Assembly: GCA_041486365.1 (NCBI GenBank)
Contig: JBGPLH010000061.1
Coordinates: 1 to 12,713, forward strand
Direction: 5' to 3'
Source: JBGPLH01 sp041486365 [NCBI: Thermodesulfobacteriota bacterium]
GTDB lineage: Bacteria; JAUYMQ01
Length of the DNA: 12,713 nucleotides
The first letter of the stretch is position 1. Each line of letters begins with the position of its first letter. The notes below the pieces were generated by a model. It saw only the letters and a list, made by a program, of their open reading frames with translations, did no database searches and was not told the DNA's origin. The position numbers and the translations under genes were made by a program. Positions 1-6,998 of this stretch are shown here, in pieces.

Positions 1-1
1 T

Positions 2-129
2 ATCAGATCCTGTCGGCCCTCGCTCCGCTCGGGACCTCCGGCGGGACCTCCCGCAACCTGGAGTCGGCCCTCGCGGCAAATCAGATCCTGTCGGCCCTCG
101 CTCCGCTCGGGACCTCCGGCGGGACCTCC
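2..129. repeat. 50-bp perfect direct repeat (2-51 and 80-129) with embedded 12-bp tandem units
   Basis: Bases 2-51 recur exactly at 80-129, an offset of 78 bases. Inside and just beyond them the 9-mer GGGACCTCC occurs six times (31, 43, 109, 121, 133, 148), mostly at 12-base spacing. Both periods are multiples of three, so copy changes would keep the reading frame. Read in the frame of the downstream methyltransferase, the repeat encodes SDPVGPRSARDLRRDL twice plus extra RDLR units. It looks like slippage or unequal-exchange duplication at the N-terminal end of the coding region. An assembly artefact near a contig end is also possible. Confidence 0.9.
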
Positions 130-2783
130 GGCGGGACCTCCGCGCATGGGACCTCCGGTCCCTGGCGCGCGCCCTCGGCGCTCCGGATCCCGCGGCACCC
201 CCCGGTATCGTCGCTCCCGTCCGTCTCGCATGCGTCCCCCTGCGCGGCGGGAGGGCGACGCTCTTCGCTCTGGCGCCTGAAGACGCGCCCTCCGACGAGG
301 GCGATCGCGCGCGCGCGCGGCGCCTCGCGGCGGTCCGGGTGCTCGCACGCTCGGACCCCGGCGATCTCCCGTTGCTCCTCATCCACGATCGCCCATCGGG
401 ACGGACCGAGATCGTCCTGCCGTCCAGGCATGTCGACCATTCTCCCCGGACGGTGAGGGCGCTCCTGCCTTCTTCCGGTCCGACCCCCGCCCAGTGCGCG
501 CTGATCGCGGCCCTCGCCGTGAAACCCCGCGAGGACGCCGCAGCCGTCGCGTGGCGGCGGCGGAAGGCCTTCGATCCGGAGCTGCCGGCGCGGCGCCTGA
601 TGGCGGCGCTGAAGCGCCTCGCGTCCGAGGTGTCACCCGCCATCCTCCTCGAGCAGGTCGCCGACGCATTCGGCCGCGTCGCCCGGGGCGAGCCGCCGGC
701 CGGGGATGCTGGCGTCGGCCGGGCGCTTGCGGTCTTCCGGCTCTCCGGGACGGAGAGCACCGTCGAGGACCGATCCTGGGATCCCGATCCGGAGTTGCTC
801 GGTTCGCTCCTCTCCACCCTTCGGACGGAGCGAGAGAGGAGTGCCAGGGGCGCCTTCTACACACCCCGCTGGGTGGCTCGGCATCTGGCGCGGCGCGCGC
901 TTGGGGGCTACCTGGACGAGCGCGCCGGCGCGGATGCGCGCGAGCTGGCGGCGATCCGCGACGCCGCGTGGAGAACGCCGACCCAGGGAACCCCGCGCCA
1001 GAGGCTCCGGTCGGGAGAGCGAATCGAGAGGGCGCTGGACGCGTTCCGGGCCTGCGATCCGGCTGCGGGGAGCGGATCCCTCCTCGTCGCCCTCTTGCAG
1101 GAGATGGCTCTCCTGCGTGAAGGAATTGCCCGGATGCGGAAAGAAGCGGTCACGCAAGACGCGCGCGCCGCCTGGCGCCGCGGGATCGCCGCGCGCTCGC
1201 TCTTCGGGATCGACGCGGACCCGCAGGCGCTCACCCTGTGCGCGGTCCGCATCGCGCTGGCGGTGGGGGGCGCGACCGGCGACGGGGCGGCGAACCTCCT
1301 GTGCGCCGACGTCCTGGGAGAGGGCCTCCCGGGGCCGGAGCGAGGAGGATTTCCTGCGGACTTCGACGCGGTGATCGCCAATCCGCCCTATGTTCGCCAG
1401 GAACGGCTCGACAGGGCCGCGAAGCGCGATCTCGCGCGCCGCTTCCCGCAGGTGTTCCGGCCTAAATCGGATCTCCACGTCTTCTTCTGTGCCCGGGCCG
1501 CGGAGCTGGTACGGGCGGGGGGGCACCTCGCGCTCGTCACTAACGGAAAGTTCCTGAAGGCGGGCTACGGGGAGGGACTCCGCGACCACTTCGCGCGAAG
1601 CCTCACGATTGGGTCGCTGATCGATCTCGGCGATCTGCCCGTGTTCCGCGCCGCCGCATATCCGGTGCTCCTCGACGCCCGGCGCGCGCCGCCGCCTCGG
1701 GGCCACCGGGTCACGGTCGCCGACCCGACCGCGCCGGCGATCGGGAAGGGGGGCGAAGGGACCGTCCCGTCGTCCGGAATTCGGAGGGGTCTCGACGCGA
1801 TCGAGGCGGCCGTCACCCGCGCCCGGCCACGGCGGGTCCCGCAGGCGCGTCTCCAGGCTTGCGGCTGGAGCTTCGAGGGAGAGCACGTCGCGGCTCTCGA
1901 GCGGAGCTGGGAGCGGACGGGAAGATCGCTGGGCGAGTTCGTCGCGGGGCGGCTGGTCCGGGGCGTCGTGACCGGCCTGAACGACGCCTTCGTGATCGAC
2001 GCGACGACGCGCGCGGCGCTCCTCGCGAGGGATCCCCGGACCGCGGAGATCCTCCGGCCCTGGGCCCGGGGGCGCGACGTGCGGCCCTGGCGAGTGGATC
2101 CTTCCGGCCTGTCGATCCTGTTCCTGGGCCGTGGGATCGATCTCGCCCGCTATCCGGCCGTCCGCGCGCACCTGGAGCCTTTCCGCGGGCGTCTCACGCC
2201 GCGGGAGAAGTCCGGCGACGGCGCGGGCCGCAAGCCGGGGCGCTACCGCTGGTACGAGATCCAGGACCGCATCGCGTACGCGGACGCGTTTCGGGAGCCG
2301 AAAATCGTCTTCTCGAAGTTCGTGACGGAGCCGCGCTTCGCCTGGGACGAGAGCGGTGCGATGACGAGCAACGCCACGGGGATCCTGCCCGGCGCCCCCG
2401 CGTGGCTCGTGGCGATCCTCCAGAGCGAGCTCCTCTGGAGTCTTCTGAGACGGCGCCTCACGCGGCTTCAGAACGGTTACTGGCAGCTCATGAACGCAAA
2501 CCTGCTCACGCTCCCGGTTCTGGAGCCCTCTCCCGCCGAGCGGAACGTTCTCGGGCGCATCGCGCGCCGGCTCGCGTCCGGGGCGGCGGGCGTGGAGGAG
2601 GGTAGGATGCTCGCAGAGCGCGCCGAAGCCATCGTGCGGCGAGTTTACGGCGTCGGGCAGCGTACGCCCCGCGGTGCGGGCCTTCCCCGGGCTCGAGCCT
2701 GCGTTGATCCGATGCCCGGAGCGCCCCAGGTATCTCCGGCGCGGGATACCCTGGCTGGGCGGAAGATCCTCGTCACCTCGTGA
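3..2783 (+). CDS. Eco57I/TaqI-type N6-adenine DNA methyltransferase (type IIG-like), 5' partial
   Basis: This protein is predicted to transfer a methyl group from S-adenosylmethionine to adenine N6 in a specific DNA site, alone or as the modification half of a single-chain type IIG restriction enzyme. Visible in order are motif X (GAFYTP, codons at 849-866), motif I (DPAAGSGSLL, from 1056), the catalytic NPPY motif (1380-1391, followed by VRQERL), and a TaqI_C/Eco57I-like target-recognition region with GVVTGLNDAFVID (about 1966-2004) and RGRDVRPW. Near the end, NGYWQLMNANLLTLPV fits the family. The frame is open to the window's left edge. The first in-frame GTG (339) lies inside an apparent helix, so I treat the gene as truncated and not as starting there. 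No PD-(D/E)XK nuclease is evident in the visible part. In the first ~145 bases another frame has stronger GC at third positions, so the extreme N-terminus is unsure. The 3' end overlaps the convergent flippase gene by 11 bases. The tail after VYG is weakly biased and looks non-conserved. Confidence 0.88.
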   Translation, partial: SDPVGPRSARDLRRDLPQPGVGPRGKSDPVGPRSARDLRRDLRRDLRAWDLRSLARALGAPDPAAPPGIVAPVRLACVPLRGGRATLFALAPEDAPSDEGDRARARRLAAVRVLARSDPGDLPLLLIHDRPSGRTEIVLPSRHVDHSPRTVRALLPSSGPTPAQCALIAALAVKPREDAAAVAWRRRKAFDPELPARRLMAALKRLASEVSPAILLEQVADAFGRVARGEPPAGDAGVGRALAVFRLSGTESTVEDRSWDPDPELLGSLLSTLRTERERSARGAFYTPRWVARHLARRALGGYLDERAGADARELAAIRDAAWRTPTQGTPRQRLRSGERIERALDAFRACDPAAGSGSLLVALLQEMALLREGIARMRKEAVTQDARAAWRRGIAARSLFGIDADPQALTLCAVRIALAVGGATGDGAANLLCADVLGEGLPGPERGGFPADFDAVIANPPYVRQERLDRAAKRDLARRFPQVFRPKSDLHVFFCARAAELVRAGGHLALVTNGKFLKAGYGEGLRDHFARSLTIGSLIDLGDLPVFRAAAYPVLLDARRAPPPRGHRVTVADPTAPAIGKGGEGTVPSSGIRRGLDAIEAAVTRARPRRVPQARLQACGWSFEGEHVAALERSWERTGRSLGEFVAGRLVRGVVTGLNDAFVIDATTRAALLARDPRTAEILRPWARGRDVRPWRVDPSGLSILFLGRGIDLARYPAVRAHLEPFRGRLTPREKSGDGAGRKPGRYRWYEIQDRIAYADAFREPKIVFSKFVTEPRFAWDESGAMTSNATGILPGAPAWLVAILQSELLWSLLRRRLTRLQNGYWQLMNANLLTLPVLEPSPAERNVLGRIARRLASGAAGVEEGRMLAERAEAIVRRVYGVGQRTPRGAGLPRARACVDPMPGAPQVSPARDTLAGRKILVTS

Positions 2784-3900
2784 TCGGCCCGTGCCCGGCC
2801 TCCGGGCCTGGGACCTGCGACAGGATCACGAACCTCGGCCGGTAGTCCCTCCCCCGCGCCCACCAGACGATCCCGCCCACCAGCGTGAGCGCCTCCGCAG
2901 CCCAGAAGCCGAGCGCCGCCGAGAGGATCGATTGGCTCACGCCGATCTTCTTCGCGAGGAGAAGCGTCTGCACGATCTCGCGGACGCCCTCGCCCGCGAT
3001 CGTGAAGGGCGAGAGCACGGTGGCGAGAATCTGCACGGTGGATGCGAGCGTGACCTGCCAGAAGTCGGCGTCGGAGGCGCCCACGGCGAGCGCGGTGAAC
3101 CAGTACATGACCGCGGTGGTGAAGTGCACGACGAAGGACAGGCCGAGCGCCGCGGCGAGGATCCCGCCCCGATGGCGAAAGGCCGCCGCGGCCGCCGACG
3201 TGCGCTGGAGGAATACCCGGATTCGTTCGAACCCGCGGCGGGGCAGGGGGATCGCCCCGATCGCCCGCTCGAGGAGCCCGGGCCGTATCATGAGAAGCAG
3301 GAAGGCGGCGACGACTCCGGCGGAGAGGGGAATGGTGATCGCGGCGACCTGCGGCGCGCGCGAGCCGAAGATGCCCGCGCCCAGGGGGAACGCCACGAGG
3401 AAGGAGAGGAAGATCCCGATGATGCCCAGCGCCTTCTCGATCGCCGTGGCGGCCGCTGCCTCCACGGTGCGGCCCGAGAATCGCGCGGCGTCGTAGAGCT
3501 TGTAGCCGTCCAGGCCGATCGTGGAGGGGAGGAAAGTCCCGATGAAGCGCCCGATCAGGAACGACCCGACGATGTGGAGGAAGGGGAACCGGATCCCCTG
3601 GGCGCGCAGCAGCAGGTTCCAGCGGGCCATGGAGGAGAGGATCCCCAGACTCTTCACGAGCGCGGCAAGCGCGACGAAGGCCCAGAACGTCCTCGGATCG
3701 ATCCGGGGGAGGTAGTCCAGTATCGTGCGCAGGGCGGAGGCGTGCGTGCCGTCCGGCTGGCGGACCTGGTGGGTGAACAGGAGCCAGAATGCGCCCGCCG
3801 TGAGGAGGGCCTTGATCGCCAACGAGAGCGTGCGGCGCAGGGGGCCGGGCGCGGCCTTCGCGGGAACGTCCATGGGCCGCGGCAAGTCCGGACCGCTCAT
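2773..3900 (-). CDS. Flippase-like / lysylphosphatidylglycerol synthase TM-domain membrane protein (UPF0104-type)
   Basis: This 375-residue protein is a polytopic inner-membrane protein of the family covering the MprF flippase domain and its stand-alone relatives. It probably moves or binds a lipid or lipid-linked molecule, but the substrate is unknown. Sequence support is a first membrane helix around residues 25-42, the block RWNLLLRAQG followed by FLIGRFIGTFLPSTIGLDGY, an EKALG segment, and a late LSPFTIAGEGVREI motif. All are typical of this family, as is the length of 300-400 residues. There is no C-terminal lysyltransferase domain, so it is not a full MprF. The ATG at 3900-3898 overlaps the stop of the DUF190 gene (ATGA), which suggests translational coupling. 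A second ATG at 3873 has no Shine-Dalgarno sequence. It is the last gene of the crcB operon. Confidence 0.85.
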   Translation of the reverse strand: MSGPDLPRPMDVPAKAAPGPLRRTLSLAIKALLTAGAFWLLFTHQVRQPDGTHASALRTILDYLPRIDPRTFWAFVALAALVKSLGILSSMARWNLLLRAQGIRFPFLHIVGSFLIGRFIGTFLPSTIGLDGYKLYDAARFSGRTVEAAAATAIEKALGIIGIFLSFLVAFPLGAGIFGSRAPQVAAITIPLSAGVVAAFLLLMIRPGLLERAIGAIPLPRRGFERIRVFLQRTSAAAAAFRHRGGILAAALGLSFVVHFTTAVMYWFTALAVGASDADFWQVTLASTVQILATVLSPFTIAGEGVREIVQTLLLAKKIGVSQSILSAALGFWAAEALTLVGGIVWWARGRDYRPRFVILSQVPGPEAGHGPITR

Positions 3901-4271
3901 GCCTTTCCCGCGGCGGAGGAGGAGCCTGCGCCGTGGGGTCGGTAGAGCACGACGGAGACACGCTCCATGGTGATCAGGCCGCCGGAGACCATCTCATCCA
4001 GGACCGGCAGGATCGCCTGGATTTTTTCCTCCTCGTCCACGACCTCGACGATGATCGGAAGATCGAGCGAGAGGCGGAGGATCCGGTCGGAGTGGACGAC
4101 CTTGCTCTCCGATCCGAATCCCATGATCCCCCGGAGCACCGTCGCGCCCGCGAAGCCGCGCTCGCGCAACGTCTCCACGATGGCCTGGTAGAGAGGCCGG
4201 CCGCGGTGCTTGTCCGACTCGCCGATGTGGATGCGCATGAGCGTGCGCTCGCCGCGCAGTCCGTGGGGCAT
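3897..4271 (-). CDS. DUF190 domain protein (PII/CutA-like small protein)
   Basis: This 124-residue soluble protein matches the DUF190 pattern: an N-terminal RIHIGESDKHRGRPLYQAIV stretch, then GFAGATVLRGIMGFG, then the strand LPIIVEVVDEEEKI and a C-terminal VSVVLYRP. DUF190 proteins are predicted to have a ferredoxin-like, PII/CutA-type fold and are often encoded next to crcB. A regulatory or nucleotide-sensing role for fluoride export has been proposed by context but is not established. The start at 4271 has a GGAGG Shine-Dalgarno sequence four bases upstream. A second possible start is the Met of MRIHIG, 11 residues in. The gene lies 10 bases after the crcB stop, and its own stop overlaps the flippase-like start by four bases, so the three genes form one operon. 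Confidence 0.88.
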   Translation of the reverse strand: MPHGLRGERTLMRIHIGESDKHRGRPLYQAIVETLRERGFAGATVLRGIMGFGSESKVVHSDRILRLSLDLPIIVEVVDEEEKIQAILPVLDEMVSGGLITMERVSVVLYRPHGAGSSSAAGKA

Positions 4272-4281
4272 GGCGCCTCCC

Positions 4282-4656
4282 TCAGAGGATCGCCCGGGCC
4301 AGGGCGAACCCGATCCAGATCGCCAGGAGGCCGGCGGCGAAGCTGCCGCCGGCGTAGAGCAGGGTCGTGAGCCAGCGCCCGTCCTCCATCAGCGTCACCG
4401 ACTCGTAGGCAAGCGTGGAGAAGGTCGTGAAGGCGCCGCAGAAGCCGATCCCGAGTGCGGCCCGGCCTTCGGGGCTCACCACCTGGCTCCCCAGGGCGAG
4501 CTTCATCAGGAAGCCGAGCGCGAGCGAGCCGATCACGTTCACCGTGAAGGTGCCGAGAGGAAAACCTCCGGGCGCGAAACGCTGAATCGCGCCGCCGAGC
4601 CAGAATCGCGCGAGGGTGCCGGCGACGCCGCCGGCGGCGACGTAGATCCAGATCAT
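4282..4656 (-). CDS. crcB: Fluoride ion channel/exporter CrcB (Fluc)
   Basis: This four-helix inner-membrane protein of about 124 residues is a Fluc/CrcB-type channel. It dimerises in antiparallel orientation and lets toxic fluoride leave the cell. Family signatures are all present: GGVAGTLARFW near residues 9-19 (conserved Arg17), PLGTFTVNVIGS at 33-44 (pore Asn40), and GFCGAFTTFSTLAYE at 71-85. The last contains the phenylalanine-box residues and the TTFST stretch that forms the central sodium site in characterised Flucs. I chose the ATG at 4656 because it gives the usual length and has GGAG five bases upstream. An ATG at 4686 would add ten residues and also has a Shine-Dalgarno-like GAGG, so it cannot be excluded. 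It heads the operon with the DUF190 and flippase-like genes. I could not find a convincing fluoride riboswitch upstream. Confidence 0.95.
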   Translation of the reverse strand: MIWIYVAAGGVAGTLARFWLGGAIQRFAPGGFPLGTFTVNVIGSLALGFLMKLALGSQVVSPEGRAALGIGFCGAFTTFSTLAYESVTLMEDGRWLTTLLYAGGSFAAGLLAIWIGFALARAIL

Positions 4657-4821
4657 CGATGCTCCGGCCACACGGGGGGAGGTCATGGTGCCCTCGGCGC
4701 TTCGTCGCGTCAACCCGGCGTAGCCCTCCGAAGATGATATCCGGCGGCCGGTTGCCGGGGGCGTAGGCCTTCGGGTACGCTCGACTCTCCATTCGAACTC
4801 GCAGTCTGGAGGAGGATCCCG
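4657..4821. promoter_or_regulatory. Divergent intergenic region between crcB (-) and the PPOX-family gene (+)
   Basis: This 165-base gap must hold promoters for two divergent units. On the minus strand TATCAT (4739-4734) matches five of six -10 positions but has no good -35. A weaker alternative is TTGACG (4713-4708) with CACCAT 17 bases on. On the plus strand TTGCCG (4752-4757) and TACGCT (4776-4781) are 18 bases apart. GGAGGAGG at 4808-4815 is the ribosome binding site of the plus-strand gene. All the promoter calls are weak sequence matches. Confidence 0.35.
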
Positions 4822-5229
4822 ATGCCATCGCACAAGGGCGCCATTCCGGCGAGTCACCGCGACCTGCTCGAGAAAAAGGCCTTCGCCCACCTGGCCACCG
4901 TGAACGACGACGGGACGCCGCAATCGACGCCCGTCTGGATCGACTACGACGGCACCCACGTGCTCGTGAACTCCGCCCGCGGGCGTCGCAAGGATCGCAA
5001 CATGCGCGAACGCGCGGCCGTGGCGCTCTCGATGATCGATCCCGACAACCCCTACCGCTATCTCGAGGTGCGGGGGCGCGTCGTCGAGGTGACCGAGCGG
5101 GGCGCGGACGCGCACATCGACGCGCTGGCGAAGCGATACCTCGGCGTCGACCGCTATCCCAACCGCCGCGAGGGCGAGGTCCGAGTCATCTACCGGATCA
5201 TTCCCGAGCGTTCGACGACGATGGGGTGA
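4822..5229 (+). CDS. PPOX-class (pyridoxamine 5'-phosphate oxidase-like) flavin/F420-binding protein
   Basis: This 135-residue split-barrel protein resembles the PPOX-class F420-dependent group. The N-terminal pattern of a short helix, then FAHLATVNDDGTPQSTPVW, is the classic first two strands of the fold. VLVNSARGRRKDRNMRERAAVALSMID follows as the cofactor-phosphate binding region, and YLEVRGRVVEV is the usual mid-domain strand. The end, VRVIYRIIPERSTTMG, fits the terminal strand. It probably binds a flavin or deazaflavin and reduces a small substrate, but neither cofactor nor substrate can be read from sequence. The ATG is preceded by GGAGGAGG with six-base spacing. The stop lies four bases before the GTG of the DsbA-fold gene, so the two are likely co-translated. 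Confidence 0.85.
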   Translation: MPSHKGAIPASHRDLLEKKAFAHLATVNDDGTPQSTPVWIDYDGTHVLVNSARGRRKDRNMRERAAVALSMIDPDNPYRYLEVRGRVVEVTERGADAHIDALAKRYLGVDRYPNRREGEVRVIYRIIPERSTTMG

Positions 5230-5233
5230 TCCG

Positions 5234-5824
5234 GTGGCCCGGCGCGTCCGTCTCTTCTTCTCGTTCCGCAGTCCCTACTCCTACCTCGGCGGGCCGCGCA
5301 TCTTCGCGCTGCCGGAGAGGTTCGACGTGGATCTCCAGTGGCACGGCGTCCCGCCGATGGTCGAACGGGGTGTGCCGCTCAGCCCCGCGAAGCTCATGTA
5401 CATCCTCTCCGACGCCACGCGTGTGGCGCGCAGGCTCGGCATGCCCTTCCAGCTGCCGAGCCCGGATCCGCTGCCCTTCGCGCGGGGGCTTCTGCGGGGC
5501 GCGGAGTACGCGAAGGAGCAGGGGCGCGTGGGTCCCTGGGTGATCGGCGTCACGCGGGCGATCTGGGGTGATCAGCGGGACGCATCCGACGCGGAAGTGG
5601 TGCGCGAGGTGAGTCGGGCCGCGGGCGTCGATCCCGAGGGCATCCTCGCCGCGATCGCCGGGAACGACGCTTACGATGCGCGCGTGGAGGCGAACGCGAG
5701 GCTCCTGGAAGAGGTTGGCCACTGGGGCGTGCCGACGCTGGAAGTGGACGGGCAGATCTTCTGGGGTCAGGACCGGGTCGACTACCTGGAGGATTATCTG
5801 GACCAGGAGGGCCTGCGGCGGTGA
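5234..5824 (+). CDS. DsbA-fold protein, 2-hydroxychromene-2-carboxylate isomerase-like (kappa-GST family)
   Basis: This 196-residue cytosolic-type thioredoxin-fold protein (no signal peptide) has FFSFRSPYSYLGG at residues 8-20, the SPYS-type active-site region of HCCA isomerases and kappa-class glutathione transferases. A Ser takes the place of the CXXC cysteines of true DsbA. The C-terminal WGVPTLEVDGQIFWGQDR (Pro167 as the cis-proline) and DYLEDYL complete the fold. HCCA isomerases use glutathione in aromatic-compound degradation, but relatives in other pathways are many, so only the fold and a thiol-cofactor role are claimed. Translation starts at GTG 5234, four bases after the previous stop; GGGGTGA just upstream may act as the ribosome binding site. 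A perfect hairpin follows 28 bases after the stop. Confidence 0.85.
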   Translation: MARRVRLFFSFRSPYSYLGGPRIFALPERFDVDLQWHGVPPMVERGVPLSPAKLMYILSDATRVARRLGMPFQLPSPDPLPFARGLLRGAEYAKEQGRVGPWVIGVTRAIWGDQRDASDAEVVREVSRAAGVDPEGILAAIAGNDAYDARVEANARLLEEVGHWGVPTLEVDGQIFWGQDRVDYLEDYLDQEGLRR

Positions 5825-5851
5825 GGCCCTCGCAGCGCGCCTCCGGAATCA

Positions 5852-5880
5852 CGAAGGGGAGCCCCAAGGGCTCCCCTTCG
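5852..5880. terminator. Bidirectional hairpin terminator between convergent genes
   Basis: A perfect 13-bp stem (5852-5864 with 5868-5880) with a CAA loop lies between the stop of the DsbA-fold gene at 5824 and the stop of the OmpA-family gene at 5903. It carries only a short T run on the plus strand (GTTTC) and none on the minus strand. Its position between two convergent 3' ends and its stability make a shared terminator the best reading. Confidence 0.8.
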
Positions 5881-5902
5881 CGTTTCAGTGCGGACCGCTG
5901 CG

Positions 5903-6562
5903 TTACTGGATCGGGATGATCTCGCAGCGCCGGTTCTTCGCGCGGCCCTCCGGATTGTCGCTGCCATCCGGATTGGTGTTCGGGGCCGCCGGGCGCTCCT
6001 CGCCCCAGCTCTTCGTCGTCATCCGGTCCGTCGCAACGCCCTTCTCCTCGAGGCCACGCTGCACGGAGGTCGAGCGCCGCTCGCCGAGGGAGAGGTTGTA
6101 CTCCTCGCTGCCGATCGCGTCACAGTGGCCGTCGAGCGTGACCCGCAGGTTCGGATCGGAGGACATCTTCGCGGCCACATCGTCCACCACCGGCTGCTTA
6201 TCGGCGCGGATGTTGTACTTGTCGAAATCGAAGTACACGATCCCGATGGGCGCAGCCGCCTGCTCGGCCGCCGCGGCCGCAGGCGCGGCCGGGGCCGCTG
6301 CCGCTTCCTCACCGCAGAGCAGACCGCCGATGATGAACCCGGGCACGGCAGCGGTAGAACCGATCGCCATGCCCGAGCAAATGTCGCCATGCTGCGAGTG
6401 CGCTATCGCGCCGACCCCGGTGCCGACCGCGGCGCCGAGCGCTCCGCCGATCATCGCGCACTTCCAGCTCCACGCCGGCTGGATGGCGACGGCTGCAAGC
6501 AGAATCAAGAGCCCGAGCGGATTGCGAAACAGCCCCCGCCGGGGCGAAACCACGAGCGACAT
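5903..6562 (-). CDS. OmpA-family peptidoglycan-binding envelope protein with glycine-rich N-terminal region
   Basis: This 219-residue exported protein is predicted to tie the cell envelope to peptidoglycan. Residues 1-33 look like a secretion signal (two Arg, then LGLLILLAAVAIQPAW). Residues 36-84 form two glycine-spaced hydrophobic segments resembling a glycine zipper. An Ala/Pro linker spans about 87-104, and an OmpA C-terminal domain covers about 105-219: IVYFDFDKYNI, DGHCDAIGSEEYN, NLSLGERRS and GRAKNRRCEI. The GHCD form, with Cys where many have Thr, also occurs in Pal proteins. No good lipobox is seen at Cys35 (WSWKC), so a lipid anchor is not supported. The ATG at 6562 has GGAGG six bases upstream and a promoter about 60 bases upstream. 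The in-frame ATG at 6631 lies within that promoter and is rejected. It is a monocistronic unit. Confidence 0.9.
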   Translation of the reverse strand: MSLVVSPRRGLFRNPLGLLILLAAVAIQPAWSWKCAMIGGALGAAVGTGVGAIAHSQHGDICSGMAIGSTAAVPGFIIGGLLCGEEAAAAPAAPAAAAAEQAAAPIGIVYFDFDKYNIRADKQPVVDDVAAKMSSDPNLRVTLDGHCDAIGSEEYNLSLGERRSTSVQRGLEEKGVATDRMTTKSWGEERPAAPNTNPDGSDNPEGRAKNRRCEIIPIQ

Positions 6563-6620
6563 GCAGCACCTCCAGAATTGGTTGTTCACGACCGACGATG
6601 GGTGACCCTTCGCGTGAACC

Positions 6621-6649
6621 TGTATAGCCACCTGCCGAGCTTAAATCAA
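6621..6649 (-). promoter_or_regulatory. Sigma70-like promoter of the OmpA-family gene
   Basis: On the minus strand TTGATT (6649-6644) and TATACA (6626-6621) are separated by exactly 17 bases. Transcription would start near 6614, giving a leader of about 50 bases with GGAGG at 6573-6569. The flanking DNA is clearly AT-richer than the rest of the window, as expected of a promoter in a high-GC genome. Confidence 0.75.
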
Positions 6650-6998
6650 CCTCAGAATCATCGGCTTACGCCATAAATTCTGGAGCGCCTATTTTTCATT
6701 TATAAATTCAGCTATTTAGCCTATACACGCCGGCGCGACGACCCATGCCGGACTTTACGCAACCTGGTGATCCCGGGGGGAAATACTGGCCGGGCCGGGC
6801 AGCGCCCGACGTGAACTTGCGGCCTCGCGCTGAATCTCCCTCATCCGAAGAGACGCGTTTGCGTGTTGCTTCCCGTGCAGCCCACCGCCGACGAGCGGGA
6901 GGCGACATCGGGGAGGGGCCGGGGGGAGGGCCGCACCCCGTCAGGATGCGGCTCTCCGCCACGCGCCCGGTGGCGGCCCGGAGGAGATTCGAAGGGGG
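6650..6998. other. Gene-free spacer with an AT-rich patch (about 6650-6730)
   Basis: No credible gene was found between the OmpA-family promoter and the 3' end of the cold-shock gene. Short open frames on both strands here (plus 6745-7002, minus 6708-6962) lack recognisable domains and ribosome binding sites. The AT-rich patch at 6650-6730 sits upstream of the OmpA promoter and could act as an UP-type or regulatory element. The part nearest the cold-shock gene holds the hairpins noted separately. Confidence 0.5.
6930..6976 (-). terminator. Two adjacent GC-rich hairpins downstream of the cold-shock gene
   Basis: Transcription leaving the cold-shock gene meets a 7-bp stem (6956-6962 with 6970-6976), then a second stem of nine pairs with one G-T (within 6930-6952). 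Neither is followed by a T run, so termination here would be non-canonical. They are the only strong structures just past the stop. Confidence 0.35.

Noticed and set aside
2-159. Repeats at the left edge as a CRISPR array
   Set aside because: Unit spacing is 12 bases with one 78-base offset, there are no unique spacers, and the stretch is open in two frames.
339-341. GTG at 339 as the start of the left methyltransferase
   Set aside because: The frame is open and protein-like upstream (VRLACVPLRGG and onward), the GTG lies mid-helix, and no Shine-Dalgarno sequence precedes it.
4687-4821. Possible fluoride (crcB-motif) riboswitch upstream of crcB on the minus strand
   Set aside because: The region has GC-rich pieces but I could not place the conserved pseudoknot segments together in the right order; a covariance search would settle it.
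4656-5115. Long N-terminal extension of crcB to 5115
   Set aside because: It is antisense to the PPOX gene and lacks any CrcB-like sequence; the channel begins at 4656.
6562-6631. Longer start (6631) for the OmpA-family protein
   Set aside because: That ATG falls inside the -10 region and spacer of the well-matched promoter, and the 6562 start has an ideal ribosome binding site and the signal peptide.
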